Under the pieces are notes generated by a model. It was not told where the DNA came from. It worked only from the letters and a program-made list of their open reading frames with translations, and made no database searches. Below, one piece after another: positions 47,898 through 57,859 of a stretch of DNA of 64,000 nt; position 1 is the first letter of the stretch; each line of letters opens with the position of its first letter. This DNA comes from Paenibacillus sp. P25 (lineage in GTDB: Bacteria; Bacillota; Bacilli; Paenibacillales; NBRC-103111). The stretch covers positions 7,491,501 to 7,555,500 of the forward strand of contig CP085629.1 in the NCBI GenBank assembly GCA_024704175.1, given 5' to 3'. Both the position numbers and the translations under genes were made by a program.

Positions 47898-48425
47898 TTA
47901 TTTCATATGAACTGTATATTTGTTTAATCTGTCTTTCAGTTCTATTATTTCTTGTGGTGTTGGTATCTTTAAAGAGGCTTTTGCTTCCGAACCGGGAACA
48001 TAGTAGGTTTTATACATTAAAGGGACCAAAGTTGAAATTTCCTTTTGAAGCATGGAGTACCTTTCTTTGTCGCCCTCTGTTAAAGAACCTTTGTTTTCTT
48101 TTAAATTTGATTTTATATCTTCAGTGATCTTAAACATGCTACCAGCAATTGGTTCTAATAAATTATAATTCACTGCACGGTCAATGATACCGGAATAAGC
48201 TTCAATCCGTGCCAGAGTTAGGCTCATTTCATTTAGAGAATCAAGAGAAGGTTTCTCATTTTTATATTTGGCTATTTCATCGTACCCATTAAAAACCATA
48301 TTGAGCGAATAACCAGTGATGCTTTCTAATTTTAAGTCCTTGTTTTGCTGTTGGGAATAAATAGCCGCTACTACAATTAGGAATAAGATAACAACAACGG
48401 ATATTTTTATAATGTTCTTCTTCAC
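47898..48425 (-). CDS. Membrane-anchored protein of unknown function
   Basis: About 175 residues from a GTG at 48425 preceded by AGAGGGGAATACC. One N-terminal membrane segment (IIKISVVVILFLIVVAAIY) is followed by a helical extracytoplasmic domain (ESITGYSLNMVFNGYDEIAKY, MSLTLARIEAYSGIIDRAV). No family is recognised. It is convergent with the amidase and alone in its operon. Confidence 0.7.
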   Translation of the reverse strand: MKKNIIKISVVVILFLIVVAAIYSQQQNKDLKLESITGYSLNMVFNGYDEIAKYKNEKPSLDSLNEMSLTLARIEAYSGIIDRAVNYNLLEPIAGSMFKITEDIKSNLKENKGSLTEGDKERYSMLQKEISTLVPLMYKTYYVPGSEAKASLKIPTPQEIIELKDRLNKYTVHMK

Positions 48426-48751
48426 GGTATTCCCCTCTCTATTAGATTTATTACATCGCCGATACAAGAGTATCATAAAAATGGATGGTGATCCAATATT
48501 TTATAATTTCCAGCCGAAGTCGTTTGAGCTTCATAGACTATGGTGGCCTACCAAATGTTACCTACCTGAAAGGGGTTAACAATTCTTCTTACATCCTTAG
48601 ATTTACTAAACGAGTGTTTGGCATCTATCGAATCCGGACATTCGATGCAAAGCTCCGGCAGGTTGGCCCTAACAATGGCATTCGACAAACAATTAAACAT
48701 CTGCGGTTGGTTTAAAGGTCGACTTCAAAAAGATAAATATGAGTTTGACTA

Positions 48752-48786
48752 GACCCTGTCTTTAGGATAGGGTTGTTTTGTTTTTT
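48752..48786 (+). terminator. Hairpin with T-rich tail
   Basis: ACCCTGTC and GATAGGGT pair around TTTAG, followed by TGTTTTGTTTTTTG. No supported gene lies directly upstream on this strand (48486-48750). Confidence 0.7.
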
Positions 48787-48892
48787 GACGAATTTTTAGC
48801 CCTAACCAAATATTCCCGTCCCATGAGCAAGCGTTATGGTTATAATGCAATCATAAGGAAGATAGAAGTCAATGCAAAGGGAGCATTCAAAC

Positions 48893-49690
48893 ATGAGTAA
48901 TCGAATGATTGATATCGGCGTTAATTTAATGCATCGTACGTTCCATCAAGATCGTGAGCAGGTTGTCGAAAGAGCGGCGGCGAACCAGGTTACCCCGCTT
49001 GTCATTACGGGAACGAGCCTGAGGAGCAGCATGGAAGCGACCCGCTATGCCGGCCGTTATCCGGGGAAACTTTATGCTACTGCAGGAATACATCCCCATG
49101 ATGCGAAGAACTGCAACGAGGAGACGATCACCAAGCTTAAAGAACTCGCGGCTCAACCCCAAGTGGTAGCCATCGGGGAATGCGGCCTGGACTATAACCG
49201 GGATTTCTCGCCGCGGGACGTGCAGCGTAAATGGTTCACTGAGCAAATTCGATTGGCGCGTGATCTGAATATGCCGCTGTTTTTGCATGAACGGGACGCA
49301 TTTTCAGATTTTATTTCGATTCTTAAGGAGCACGCAGTCCAAAAAGCGGTGGTCCATTGTTTTACGGGCACTCTGCCCGAGCTTAGGATGTATTTGGAAA
49401 TGGGCTTCCATATCGGAATAACCGGCTGGATTTGTGATGAACGGAGAGGCAAACATCTGAAAGAACTAGTCCGAATGATTCCGCTGAACCGGCTTATGAT
49501 CGAGACGGATGCACCGTTCTTGACTCCGCGGGACTTAAAGGAGAAGCCGACGGATGGACGGAACGAGCCTGCGTTTCTGCCGCATATTCTGCAAACCGTA
49601 GCACGATGTATCGGGAAACCGGAGGAAGAGATCGCTAAGGCTACGACGGAGACAGCGGCGGAGTTTTTCGGTTTGACTAGAAGTTTATAA
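48893..49690 (+). CDS. tatD: TatD-type metal-dependent nuclease, enterobacterial TatD subtype
   Basis: Start ATG at 48893 with AAAGGGAGC upstream. The 265-residue protein resembles E. coli TatD more than the YabD/YcfH type usual in Bacillota: MIDIGVNLMHRTFHQDREQV, ATAGIHPHDAKN, VAIGECGLDYNRDFS, VHCFTGT, ITGWICDERRG, and LMIETDAPFLTPRDL with metal-binding His/Glu/Asp residues intact. TatD is a 3'-5' exonuclease on DNA and RNA. The gene is monocistronic among accessory genes and may be acquired by transfer. Confidence 0.93.
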   Translation: MSNRMIDIGVNLMHRTFHQDREQVVERAAANQVTPLVITGTSLRSSMEATRYAGRYPGKLYATAGIHPHDAKNCNEETITKLKELAAQPQVVAIGECGLDYNRDFSPRDVQRKWFTEQIRLARDLNMPLFLHERDAFSDFISILKEHAVQKAVVHCFTGTLPELRMYLEMGFHIGITGWICDERRGKHLKELVRMIPLNRLMIETDAPFLTPRDLKEKPTDGRNEPAFLPHILQTVARCIGKPEEEIAKATTETAAEFFGLTRSL

Positions 49691-49826
49691 GGTATAAAGG
49701 CTGACTGCCTTGACGATATCGGGAAGACAATACTTGAGATTTGGGTAAATCAATTATCACGACGAATGATCCACAATGGTTATGATATAATAATGGAAAG
49801 GCTGTACAGGTGGAAGGTGAGATGTC

Positions 49827-50003
49827 ATGAAACGTATTCCGGACTTAAGTAAATTTATAAAGCTTACCGGCGAACGTGCAAAATTGGATGCAAAAGCAAA
49901 CGGGACTTATATAGTCTATAAAACGAATCAAGGCCAAATCGTCAAAGAATATGCAAATGGTGAAATCATACCAATAAAAGATTCAGGTGCAACTCATGAA
50001 TGA
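49827..50003 (+). CDS. Putative antitoxin of the zeta-like pair
   Basis: A 58-residue protein (MKRIPDLSKFIKLTGERAK start), preceded by GGTGGAAGGTGAGATGTC. Its last 8 bases overlap the start of the kinase-like gene, the classic arrangement of toxin-antitoxin pairs with the antitoxin first. It shows no similarity to epsilon that I can see; a beta-rich region (TYIVYKTNQGQIVKEY) dominates the C-terminus. The role is inferred from position. Confidence 0.65.
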   Translation: MKRIPDLSKFIKLTGERAKLDAKANGTYIVYKTNQGQIVKEYANGEIIPIKDSGATHE

Positions 50004-50583
50004 ACCCTCGGCAGTGATGTATGTATTTGCTGGGAATAATGGCGGCGGTAAAAGTACAATTCGAAATTTGATTGTAGATAGGCTTGGTATAAGTGTTAAT
50101 ATTGATCCTGACGCATTGGCCCGAAGTTTTGATGCCGATGAACCGGATCGTCGCAAGGTATCAGCGGGTAAAGACGCGATCAAACTTGCTAGGAACTGTA
50201 TTCTCCATAATCGTGATTTTTCTATAGAAACGACATTAGCCGGCGGAAATGCTATTCGACTTATGAAGAGTGCTAAGGCTAATGGCTTTGAAGTGACGAT
50301 GTTTTATGTGGGACTCGGTGATTATCTGCTAAATATCGAACGTGTTGCTGCAAGGGTGCGAAATGGTGGTCACGATATTCCAACTGAAGACATTATACGA
50401 AGGCATACAACTTCAATAAAAAATCTTTTATCTCATATAGATCTTATCGACCACTTGGTAGTAATAGATAACAGCAAGGCAACCGGTGAAATCGTATTGC
50501 AAGTAGATAATAGTATCCTCGGCTATCAGATTCATCCACTTCCTTTATGGGTTCAGAATATTAAGGATCATCTACAAATTTGA
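49996..50583 (+). CDS. Zeta-toxin-like P-loop kinase
   Basis: A 195-residue P-loop kinase. Walker A is FAGNNGGGKSTIRNL (about residue 10), followed by NIDPDALARSF, FSIETTLAGGNAIRLM, and RVAARVRNGGHDIPTEDIIRRH, the pattern of zeta toxin and related UDP-N-acetylglucosamine kinases. Zeta toxins phosphorylate cell-wall sugar nucleotides and so block peptidoglycan synthesis. The ATG at 49996 lies inside the upstream small gene, supporting co-translation. It could also be a non-toxic relative; the overlap with a small upstream gene favours a TA system. Confidence 0.82.
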   Translation: MNEPSAVMYVFAGNNGGGKSTIRNLIVDRLGISVNIDPDALARSFDADEPDRRKVSAGKDAIKLARNCILHNRDFSIETTLAGGNAIRLMKSAKANGFEVTMFYVGLGDYLLNIERVAARVRNGGHDIPTEDIIRRHTTSIKNLLSHIDLIDHLVVIDNSKATGEIVLQVDNSILGYQIHPLPLWVQNIKDHLQI

Positions 50584-50651
50584 TCGGGATCTCTGCTTAA
50601 TTAAGGAAGCTGGAAGCGCCCGTCTACCCCATTCATAGCAACTAAAAATAT

Positions 50652-50688
50652 ACGGCCCCCTGAACCGTCATAGCTTCAAGGGGCCTCT
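50652..50688 (-). terminator. Terminator of the phospholipase-D-like gene
   Basis: On the minus strand GGCCCCTTGA pairs with TCAGGGGGCC and is followed by TATATTTTTAG. Confidence 0.8.
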
Positions 50689-50700
50689 AGATAGACTCAA

Positions 50701-52080
50701 CTATTCACCATAAGTTGTCGGTTCCAGACGAAACGCAAGACCTTGCCAGTTAAAGTCCCCGCGTTCCATCCTTTGGCGGTTATTGTGCGCAATCTCCCGG
50801 TAAAGCTGCAGAGCAACGCGGTCGTCCAAATGCCCGGTATCCTGGCCCAGATGCTCGGACAAAAGTCGCCGGCGAAACGCTCGCGTCAACTCCTCATCCC
50901 ATATCGCTGCGTTCATCTCCGAATGGCCGAAGAACGAGTTCGAGTGCAGGTTACAAGAGCCGATCGTCATCCATGCGTCGTCGACTAACATGACTTTGGC
51001 ATGCACGTAAATATTACTGCGTCCTCCTTGGCCGTCAGGGCCGGCAATCCCGGCCATAGTGAAATTCTCATATTTGCCGAGCGCTTCGATATGAGCGAAG
51101 AATCCTTTGCGTTCCGGATTCCTTCGTGCAGCCTTTACATGCTCTTCGGGGTCGGCAGGAACGAGCAGAACGATATCTACACCCCGCTTCAGGGCTTCCT
51201 CCAGTCTGGCCGCGACCTCGCGAATGGGGATAGCCTGATTCTCAATGTAGATGGAACGGCGAGCGGCATCAATCGCCTGTAAATATTGCTCGGAAACGGA
51301 ATGCTCGCCCGCGGCGATGGGGAACGGTTGCCCTTCTGGCGTGGGGTAATCATTGTGCAGGCGCCCCTCATAAATATTCCTTTGGATTTGTACCGGCGTA
51401 TTTCCCCGAGGAACGGATACATGGGTGGGAAAGGGCAATTCGTCATCGCCGGTATGTCCCCATACCCCGTCAGCTTCGATCCGCTCGCTGGCTTCATTCC
51501 ATCTTTGAACGAAATTATGGTGCACATCGGTTGCAGACGGTCCCGTCACTTCGACATAAATGTCGTGACGCTCATTTTCCCCGATATGACCGGGTTCGAA
51601 GGTCTTAAAGGTCGGATTAATGCCCCCGACAAAAGCCGTCTCGGACGGATGTCCCGCATCGATCAGCCAAATTTTTTGATGCTGACAATAGTACCCGTAA
51701 GCCCGATCCCAACGGGCGCGAAATCGCGAGCCCCGTGCGGCAAGCAATTCATGGTCTTCCTTGGATCCTGCAAAGGCTTGTCCGTAACCGTCGCTCTCCG
51801 GATTGGGGCGCCAGAATATAACCCGGGCGTCCAGCCCTCGAGCCGCCGCGCGGTCCAGTACATCCAGAATGGTGCCGCGGCCGTCCGGCATCTGGAAATC
51901 GGGTGCCATGAAAGTAACTGTGAACCAGACGCTATACTGCGCGGCTTCGATAGCTTCGCAGATGCGTCTAAATGTCGGAGCGCTATCGACAAGCGGATGC
52001 ACGGCATTTCCGAACCGAACGGGGTAGGATCCGAATTCAATACACGGGATATGCGACTGCAGATTGGCAAGGGTTGACAC
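50701..52080 (-). CDS. Phospholipase D-like protein (two HKD motifs)
   Basis: About 459 residues from a GTG at 52080 preceded by AAAAGGTGGAGTCACT. Two HKD motifs are intact: HQKIWLIDAG with AFVGGIN, and HAKVMLVDDAWMTIGSCN. Such proteins are phosphatidyl transferases or hydrolases, and the spacing (about 220 residues) fits a single-chain PLD. No signal peptide or membrane segment is obvious, so it may act in the cytoplasm or at the inner membrane face. PLD folds are also used as nucleases and defence effectors; the sequence (ENERHDIYVEV) resembles the cardiolipin synthase/PLD side more. Confidence 0.9.
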   Translation of the reverse strand: MSTLANLQSHIPCIEFGSYPVRFGNAVHPLVDSAPTFRRICEAIEAAQYSVWFTVTFMAPDFQMPDGRGTILDVLDRAAARGLDARVIFWRPNPESDGYGQAFAGSKEDHELLAARGSRFRARWDRAYGYYCQHQKIWLIDAGHPSETAFVGGINPTFKTFEPGHIGENERHDIYVEVTGPSATDVHHNFVQRWNEASERIEADGVWGHTGDDELPFPTHVSVPRGNTPVQIQRNIYEGRLHNDYPTPEGQPFPIAAGEHSVSEQYLQAIDAARRSIYIENQAIPIREVAARLEEALKRGVDIVLLVPADPEEHVKAARRNPERKGFFAHIEALGKYENFTMAGIAGPDGQGGRSNIYVHAKVMLVDDAWMTIGSCNLHSNSFFGHSEMNAAIWDEELTRAFRRRLLSEHLGQDTGHLDDRVALQLYREIAHNNRQRMERGDFNWQGLAFRLEPTTYGE

Positions 52081-52287
52081 AGTGACTCCACCTTTTCCAA
52101 AAGGATGGAACCATCTTATCATAGCTTGGTAAGGGGAAAATTTATAATTATATTAATTTTATGTAAATTAGGATGACTAGCAAGTAAATGCGTAGAAATG
52201 GTTCAGCCCTATCCGGCATTGGTTTAGCACTCTTTAAGTCAGATTCGCATTGGATATAGAGAATCGGTAGGAAAAGAGGTGATAGCC

Positions 52288-52545
52288 ATGGCTCGGATTC
52301 AAGCTGTTCGTCAACCTGATTTGGTGCTCATTAGCTGGACAAGAAATCCGCTCGTCCCCGGTTCTCCCCGGAGAATTATCGCTTCCCGCGTAATCGGCAG
52401 CGCTCAGCCCTGCACCGCTTTGCTCGCTCCCAATAGACTGCTGATCAATGCCTTAAGATGCCTTAAAAAGAATGGTTTCTTCGTCGTCGTCAGCCGGAAG
52501 ACATCCAATATTAGCGGCTTTATTTTGCTGCAGCGTAACCGGTAA
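52288..52545 (+). CDS. Small basic hypothetical protein
   Basis: An 85-residue protein with AAAAGAGGTGATAGCC before ATG 52288. It is rich in Arg, Ser and hydrophobic residues (NGFFVVVSRKTSN, FILLQRNR), without a recognised domain. The good ribosome-binding site is the main support. Confidence 0.5.
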   Translation: MARIQAVRQPDLVLISWTRNPLVPGSPRRIIASRVIGSAQPCTALLAPNRLLINALRCLKKNGFFVVVSRKTSNISGFILLQRNR

Positions 52546-52599
52546 TCTCCTGGATGAACAGTGAAATATGTTGATCGTGTTGACGTTTCTTGCATAAAA

Positions 52600-52640
52600 A
52601 GGCTCAAGCGCCGGGCTTCCCTGACCGGCGTTTGAGCTTA
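52600..52640. terminator. Bidirectional terminator between convergent small genes
   Basis: GCTCAAGCGCCGG and CCGGCGTTTGAGC pair around a 10-nt loop. T-runs lie on both sides, stronger on the minus strand. Confidence 0.88.
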
Positions 52641-52925
52641 TTTTCTTCTATAAAGCTTTTCCCATTTGTTAATGACTTCGGCCCGAGATAATAGTCGCCC
52701 CCGCGGCCAACGGAATGTTTCCCATTCGGTTATTGCTTGCTGCTTGGTTTGGAAAAAACGGTAGTCGCAAATATTCCAGGAACAATACAATTTTCGGTAC
52801 CACTTGCCATTTTGAACCTCGCCCTTGAAGTGGTGTACGGCTTTACTTGCTTGTCGCTTGCTCCAGCAAGTCCCGGGTGTACGGTGGTCGGTCCATACCG
52901 GCGATTTTTTCACACTTCTGCTCAT
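52638..52925 (-). CDS. Small basic hypothetical protein, phage-like
   Basis: A 95-residue, Arg/Lys/Trp-rich protein beginning MSRSVKKSPVWTDHRTPGT and ending INKWEKLYRRK. AGGAGG lies 12 bases before the ATG. The motif YRKLYCSWNICDYRF is characteristic; I recall similar small proteins in Paenibacillus genomes and phages, without function. A longer frame continuing upstream on the minus strand to 53079 is out of phase and probably not coding. Confidence 0.6.
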   Translation of the reverse strand: MSRSVKKSPVWTDHRTPGTCWSKRQASKAVHHFKGEVQNGKWYRKLYCSWNICDYRFFQTKQQAITEWETFRWPRGRLLSRAEVINKWEKLYRRK

Positions 52926-53168
52926 TGAGTTCTCTAACCTCCTGTCGGGAAGCTAGAGACCGTCTAATTTCTTCATATCTCACCTCGTCAGAAGTTGATG
53001 CTGTATTCCATATACAATAAACGCCTGCAACGTGGAAATGTTTCTTTAAACTGGAAAAAGATCGTGTGATAAAATCCACTATACAATATTAATCCCCCTT
53101 AAGAGCAGCGAAATATGGTACGATTTGGTTAGGCGTTAGGCGTTATTTTGTTGTATGGAGGACAGTGA

Positions 53169-54083
53169 ATGAAGATCTTGTTTTGTTCGGATCCTTTGAA
53201 TCGCAAGATTGTGGATAGGGAATATGAACACGAGTATGAGTGTGCCAGAAGGTTGGATATGGATGCGTTTTTGATTTCTCTGGAATCGGTCTTGGCCGGA
53301 AATTTGACGCAGGCAGTGAAACAGGTTCCAACATTGGAAACTCCTGAAAGGTTCATTTATAGAGGATGGATGATGAAGCCGAATGAGTACGAACGTTTAT
53401 ATCATGCATTGCTCATGAAAAATGTAATCTTAATCAACTCTCCGGCCGAATATAGAAATGGTCATTACTTCCCATATTCATATGAGGCAATCAAAGAGGC
53501 AACTCCCCATAGTATTTGGCTTGAAATAGAGGAGCTTTCCCAGGGGTTTGACGCATTGTTTGAAAAGATGCGTGTATTTGGTAACAAACCGGTCATTGTT
53601 AAGGATTATGTAAAGTCCAGAAAGCATGAGTGGGAAGAAGCCTGCTATATACCCGATGCATCCGATAAACAAAGGGTTCAAACGGTTCTTCGGAACTTTA
53701 TCGATCGTCAAGGCTCGGAGCTTAACGGGGGAGTTGTGATTCGGGAGTTTGTTCCACTGGAGCAGCTTGCGAGACATCCGAAGAGCGGTATGCCTTTATC
53801 GAATGAATACCGTTTGTTTTTTCTTGATCATCGGCTGATCGAGTGTACGGAGTATTGGGATGAAGCGGTCTACGAGCAGAATATTTCGGGGCTTGAAACA
53901 TTTACAGAGTTAGCAAAGGGTGTGCAAAGCCGCTTTTTTACAATGGATGTTGCTAAAACCATAAACGGAGAATGGACGGTCATTGAAATTGGGGATGGGC
54001 AGGTATCGGGGCTTCCGAGTCACGCGGCCCCTGAACCTTTTTATAGATCGATATTGAATTCGGACGTCAGTAGGAGAAGGTAA
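53169..54083 (+). CDS. ATP-grasp domain protein (DUF4343/R2K-like)
   Basis: A 304-residue protein with an ATP-grasp layout: PVIVKDYVKSRKHEWEEA (nucleotide-binding Lys and a basic stretch, about residue 140), VVIREFVPL, EYRLFFLDHRLIECTEYW, and the C-terminal metal-binding EIGDGQVSGLP. This resembles DUF4343, part of the R2K peptide-ligase-like group known from phages and conflict systems. It should ligate a carboxylate to an amine using ATP; substrates are unknown. The gene starts 8 bases after a purine stretch (TGGAGGACAG) and stands alone. Confidence 0.82.
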   Translation: MKILFCSDPLNRKIVDREYEHEYECARRLDMDAFLISLESVLAGNLTQAVKQVPTLETPERFIYRGWMMKPNEYERLYHALLMKNVILINSPAEYRNGHYFPYSYEAIKEATPHSIWLEIEELSQGFDALFEKMRVFGNKPVIVKDYVKSRKHEWEEACYIPDASDKQRVQTVLRNFIDRQGSELNGGVVIREFVPLEQLARHPKSGMPLSNEYRLFFLDHRLIECTEYWDEAVYEQNISGLETFTELAKGVQSRFFTMDVAKTINGEWTVIEIGDGQVSGLPSHAAPEPFYRSILNSDVSRRR

Positions 54084-54201
54084 GTGCAGAAAACAAGAGC
54101 TCGCTGCTTCAGATGAAACCCGAGAACGGGTCATAAAGCCTTCAGTAGAATGGAAAATCGATGAAGATGAGGATTAAAGATGGCCGAGGCGGATCGGTGT
54201 A

Positions 54202-54608
54202 TCAGCTAAAGGATAAGGTTATATCGCCCTCGTGGTAGAACTCAATAACGTAATGCGATGGGCAGTAGACATAGGTATCAAAGTCGACTGCCAGAACATC
54301 GTCCATTGCATTTATGAATTGTTGTAACGTTGTTTGCAGCACCGGATGATTTCCGCTCCAAAGGATATAAATAGGGATTTCGACATGTAAACCACAGGAT
54401 TTCAGAGCAGGTAACACTCCGTTGACATTGTTTATTTTGTGCTTCTTGGTCATTTGCTCCCAATCGATTTTTCCCCACGAGGTGAAGGGATAGACATTAA
54501 TCATTTCTTTTATCATGGAAGCACTTGCTTCCTCGGACATAATGATGGTGCCTTCGCCCAATGCTTCGACACACTCTTCGAATAATTTTCTTTCACCTTT
54601 AAACTCCA
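54202..54608 (-). CDS. Hypothetical protein, possible immunity-type
   Basis: A 135-residue acidic protein starting at ATG 54608, with AGAAGGTGACGG upstream; a longer frame begins at 54657. LFEECVEALGEG, MIKEMINVYPF and DDVLAVDFDTYVYCP are notable. Its size, acidity and Trp/Tyr content recall immunity proteins of polymorphic toxin systems, but I cannot name a family and no toxin gene is adjacent. Confidence 0.55.
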
Positions 54609-54657
54609 TTCCGTCACCTTCTTTTTTTCTATTTTGACTCGAATTCAATTTAGTCAT

Positions 54658-54975
54658 TTCCTCAGTTTAATCTGTGTCTACTATTTAGTCTAGCGTCCGA
54701 TTTTTAACGATCTCCTCAAGTGCTTAGTCCAAGGAAGATCACCAATCCTACTTGCAGAGTGAACAAGACATGTAAGGCCAGAAAAACGAAAATGACCCCT
54801 ACGCTAGTAATTTAAAAAGATATAAATTAAATCAGGCATCTATGCCGATATAAGAATAAGCGTAATACAATGAAAAAATGGGATGAAATGATCCCTGATT
54901 CCGGCCCAGCATTAAATGGATATGCAACAAACCAGCCTAGGGCTATTATGAAAATGAACCGGAAAGGCGTTGTCG
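54658..54975 (+). other. Intergenic region without identified features
   Basis: No gene or RNA is supported. An AT-rich stretch near 54810-54840 may hold the promoter of the following secreted-protein gene. Confidence 0.4.
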
Positions 54976-56578
54976 ATGAAAAAAATATTATTGTCTTTGG
55001 CAGGATTATTATTTGTTAGCAGCATGTCCGTGTCACTGGCTCTTGCTGATTCCCAAGAATCTGATCCCATTGTTTTACCAGTGCGGGACGATGCAGGGCA
55101 GAATTGGGTCCTTAAGAATGAAGGTGCCCAATATCGCCTGAAGTGGTCATTTACCAGTGATAGCCGATACGATATTTTTGATGCAAAGAAGTTAAATGAT
55201 CAAATGGTTGTTTTACATAATTTTAGCAAAGTGCTCGCGGTTAGTAACGAAGGACAAGTGATATGGGAGCAGGACGGAAAGAGTAGTGAGCTGATGACCG
55301 GCGCGGACGGGAGTCTTCTTACGTTCTCTGGCGATTACAATGATCTTGACCCAAATAAGACTACTTCAAAAGCTGCCGTAACACGGTTCAATCCGGACGG
55401 GACGGTGCTTAGCCGGTATAAAGATCTATCCCTTGCGCTGGTTCGACGAAACCATCCCACTTATATGGCTGACAGGTTTTACTGTGTGGATTGGAAAGGT
55501 AACCTTGTAGCCTTGACGGATCATGGACTTACCTCGTTTCGCGCTGATGGCACCCAGAATTGGCAGATTAACGAACTGAAAGTTAACGACAAGGCCTTCG
55601 ATGTATTTGCAATGAACACCCTTCTTGCGGACGTCCAAGGAAATTTGTTGGTTGGAATCGATAACCAGCTCATTTGTCTTAACGACGAAGGTAAGGTGAT
55701 TTGGGCTATTCCCAATATCTCGCCGAAATCCCGAATAAAATGGTCAGGCTGACTACCTTTTGATGAACGAAAAGATATACTCGGTTACTTCAACAGGTCT
55801 TGTAGAAGAAAAGAAACCGGAGATCGTGTACAGTCTAAGCGGAAAACCTATCGATCATCAAGGGGGCTTCTACCAGGTCGATGAGAAAACCTCCACTTTA
55901 ACGGATAACGATTTCCAGTCCGGCCATGTTCTATGGAGCTATAGGTTAAGCGCCGCTGAACGCTCGGCTGGATATCAATGGGCTGCGAATTTTAAAGGGA
56001 ATTTTGTGTCAGACGATCAGGGGAATGTTTACGTTTCGACCAACGGTGGTACCGTCCACTCCCTGGACCCGCAAGGGAATTCGAGATTTACGCTGCAGAT
56101 CATGAATAAAATATTTGGCTACTCGCAGATCATTCCTCTCACGAAGAACTCCATTGTCATCACGAACAACAGGAATGTGGTTTGTCTGGAACAGGTAGAG
56201 GACGACAAGGGCGGCATTTCATTATGGCTGAACGGACAACAGGCTGCACTTCAGTATAAGCTCATCATGCAGGATGGCCGCGTGATGATCTCATTACGCG
56301 AGATTTTCGAAATGCTTGGGGCCCAAGTTACCTGGAACAAAGAAAATCAACAAATTACAGTTGAAAAAAATAACAAAAAGATGGTCATGCAAATCGGTTC
56401 AAAACAGGCGTACATCAACGGAGTTTCGGTGATCTCTGATACGGCGCCGGCACTTATGGACGACGTAACCTATGTGCCCATCCGCTATGTTAGCGAAGCT
56501 CTCGGCAGTCAAGTGGAGTGGGACGACGCGAATCGTATCGTTCGGATTACAGCCTCAGCAACAAACGGATCGAAGTAA
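54976..56578 (+). CDS. Secreted beta-propeller (PQQ-like) protein with copper-amine-oxidase-N domain (frameshifted)
   Basis: A signal peptide (MKKILLSLAGLLFVSSMSVS then LALA-D) leads into propeller-like repeats of the type V-x-N-x-x-G-x-x-x-W (VSNEGQVIWEQDG, LNDEGKVIWAIP, LDPQGNSRFTL). The C-terminal domain is the 'copper amine oxidase N-terminal' fold (VMISLREIFEMLGAQVTW; TYVPIRYVSEALGSQVEW). The frame breaks between 55735 and 55745; the neighbouring frame reads ADYLLMNEKIYSV and continues. It is probably exported and cell-wall associated. The same C-terminal domain occurs in both LRR proteins of this window. Confidence 0.82.
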
Positions 56579-56637
56579 GGGCGCTACTGGATTTTTGTCG
56601 CGAAGCAAAGAAAATTTTAAATGAATTCTGGAATAAC

Positions 56638-56671
56638 GAAAACGGAGTCACGCGGTTGTGGGCACCGTTTT
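56638..56671 (+). terminator. Hairpin after the propeller gene
   Basis: GAAAACGG pairs with CCGTTTTC around an 18-nt loop. The T-tract is poor. Confidence 0.5.
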
Positions 56672-56781
56672 CTAATTCCCCGTAGTTTTAGAAAAAGAAC
56701 TGGGAAAGCTTTAAAAATTCAGATAATATGAGATTGCGGATTGGAATAGAGCAGCAAATATAATAAGGCTTGGGGGTCGCC

Positions 56782-57859
56782 ATGAAACGCATACGCTTAA
56801 GCATACTTAGCAGATTCTTTGCCGTCTGCTTACTGTCGGCGGTTGGTTTTGTAAGCGGTTGCATTTATCGTTCGTCCGATTCCGGGTTTAAAGTCATTTA
56901 CAACAATGAATCGAAGGGGAAGTCGACCGTTCATTCGGGGCAAACCGCTCCGGTGAAAACGTATAAAGTGGCGCTCGTGTCGAAAGTGGCCACAATCCCG
57001 TACTTCAATCTCACGGAAGAGGGGGCGAAGGAAGCGGCGGACGATCTGGGCGTCGACCTGATTTCCACCGGGCCGCAAATAGCGGATGCCGAGCATCAGA
57101 TCGAAACGGTGGAAAGGCTGATCGGGCAAAAGGTCGACGCCATAGCGGTAGCGGCCAACGACCCTGCCGCCCTGGTGCCGGTACTGCAAAAAGCCCGCCA
57201 GCGCGGAATCGACGTCATTACATGGGACTCGGATACGCGACCGGAAGCCCGGACTTTTTTCGTGAATCAAGTCGATGCGGAGACGTTCGGGCGCCATCAA
57301 ATGGATTTGCTTGCATCCGCGCTGAACGAGCGCGGCTCTTTTGCGATCCTGACCGGATCGGTGACCGCCATGAATTTGAGTGAGTGGGTGAAGTGGATCA
57401 AGATGCAGCGCGAGACGTATTACCCTAAGATGGATCTGGTCGACATCGTGGCCAACGACGAAGACCCGCAAAAAGCGTATACCCTTGCGCTGGAGCCGCT
57501 TGACCGGCATCCGGACCTCAAGGGAATTATCGGCGTCGGTTCGATCAGCCCGCCGGGAGCGGCAAAGGCGGTAAGCGAGCGGGGGCTCGAGGGCAAAGTG
57601 AAGGTGGTCGGCGTATCGACGCCAACGATCATGCGCCCTTATTTAAAAGAAGGCTCAGCGCAGACCGTTACGCTTTGGAGCCCGAAAAAGCTCGGCTATT
57701 TAACCGTTTATATGGCAAAGCAGTCTGCTGGATGCGAAAATGCCTTATGATGGGCAGAACATCCCCAACGTAGGAAGCATACGCGTCAAAGGAGATGAAG
57801 TGATCATGGGCGAGCCGCTTGATTTTACGAAGGATAATGTGGATGAATATGATTTTTAG
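56782..57859 (+). CDS. Sugar-binding lipoprotein of an ABC transporter, RbsB/RhaS-like (frameshifted)
   Basis: ATG at 56782. A signal peptide ends in the lipobox VSGC, so the protein is anchored outside the membrane. The periplasmic-binding-protein type 1 fold shows YKVALVSKVATIPYFN, QIETVERLIGQKVDAIAVAANDP, VITWDSDT, FAILTGS and IGVGSISPPGAAKAV. After VYMAKQ near 57720 one indel gives SLLDAKMPYDGQNIP and the end VDEYDF at 57859. It overlaps the sensor kinase start by 17 bases. It should capture a sugar for the ABC ATPase encoded at the right edge, or act as a sensor partner of the kinase. Confidence 0.9.

Noticed and set aside
48485-48715. 76-codon plus-strand frame before tatD
   Set aside because: No ribosome-binding site and no recognisable protein character.
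52926-53079. Upstream extension of the minus-strand phage-like gene
   Set aside because: It is in a different frame and the internal ATG has its own AGGAGG site.
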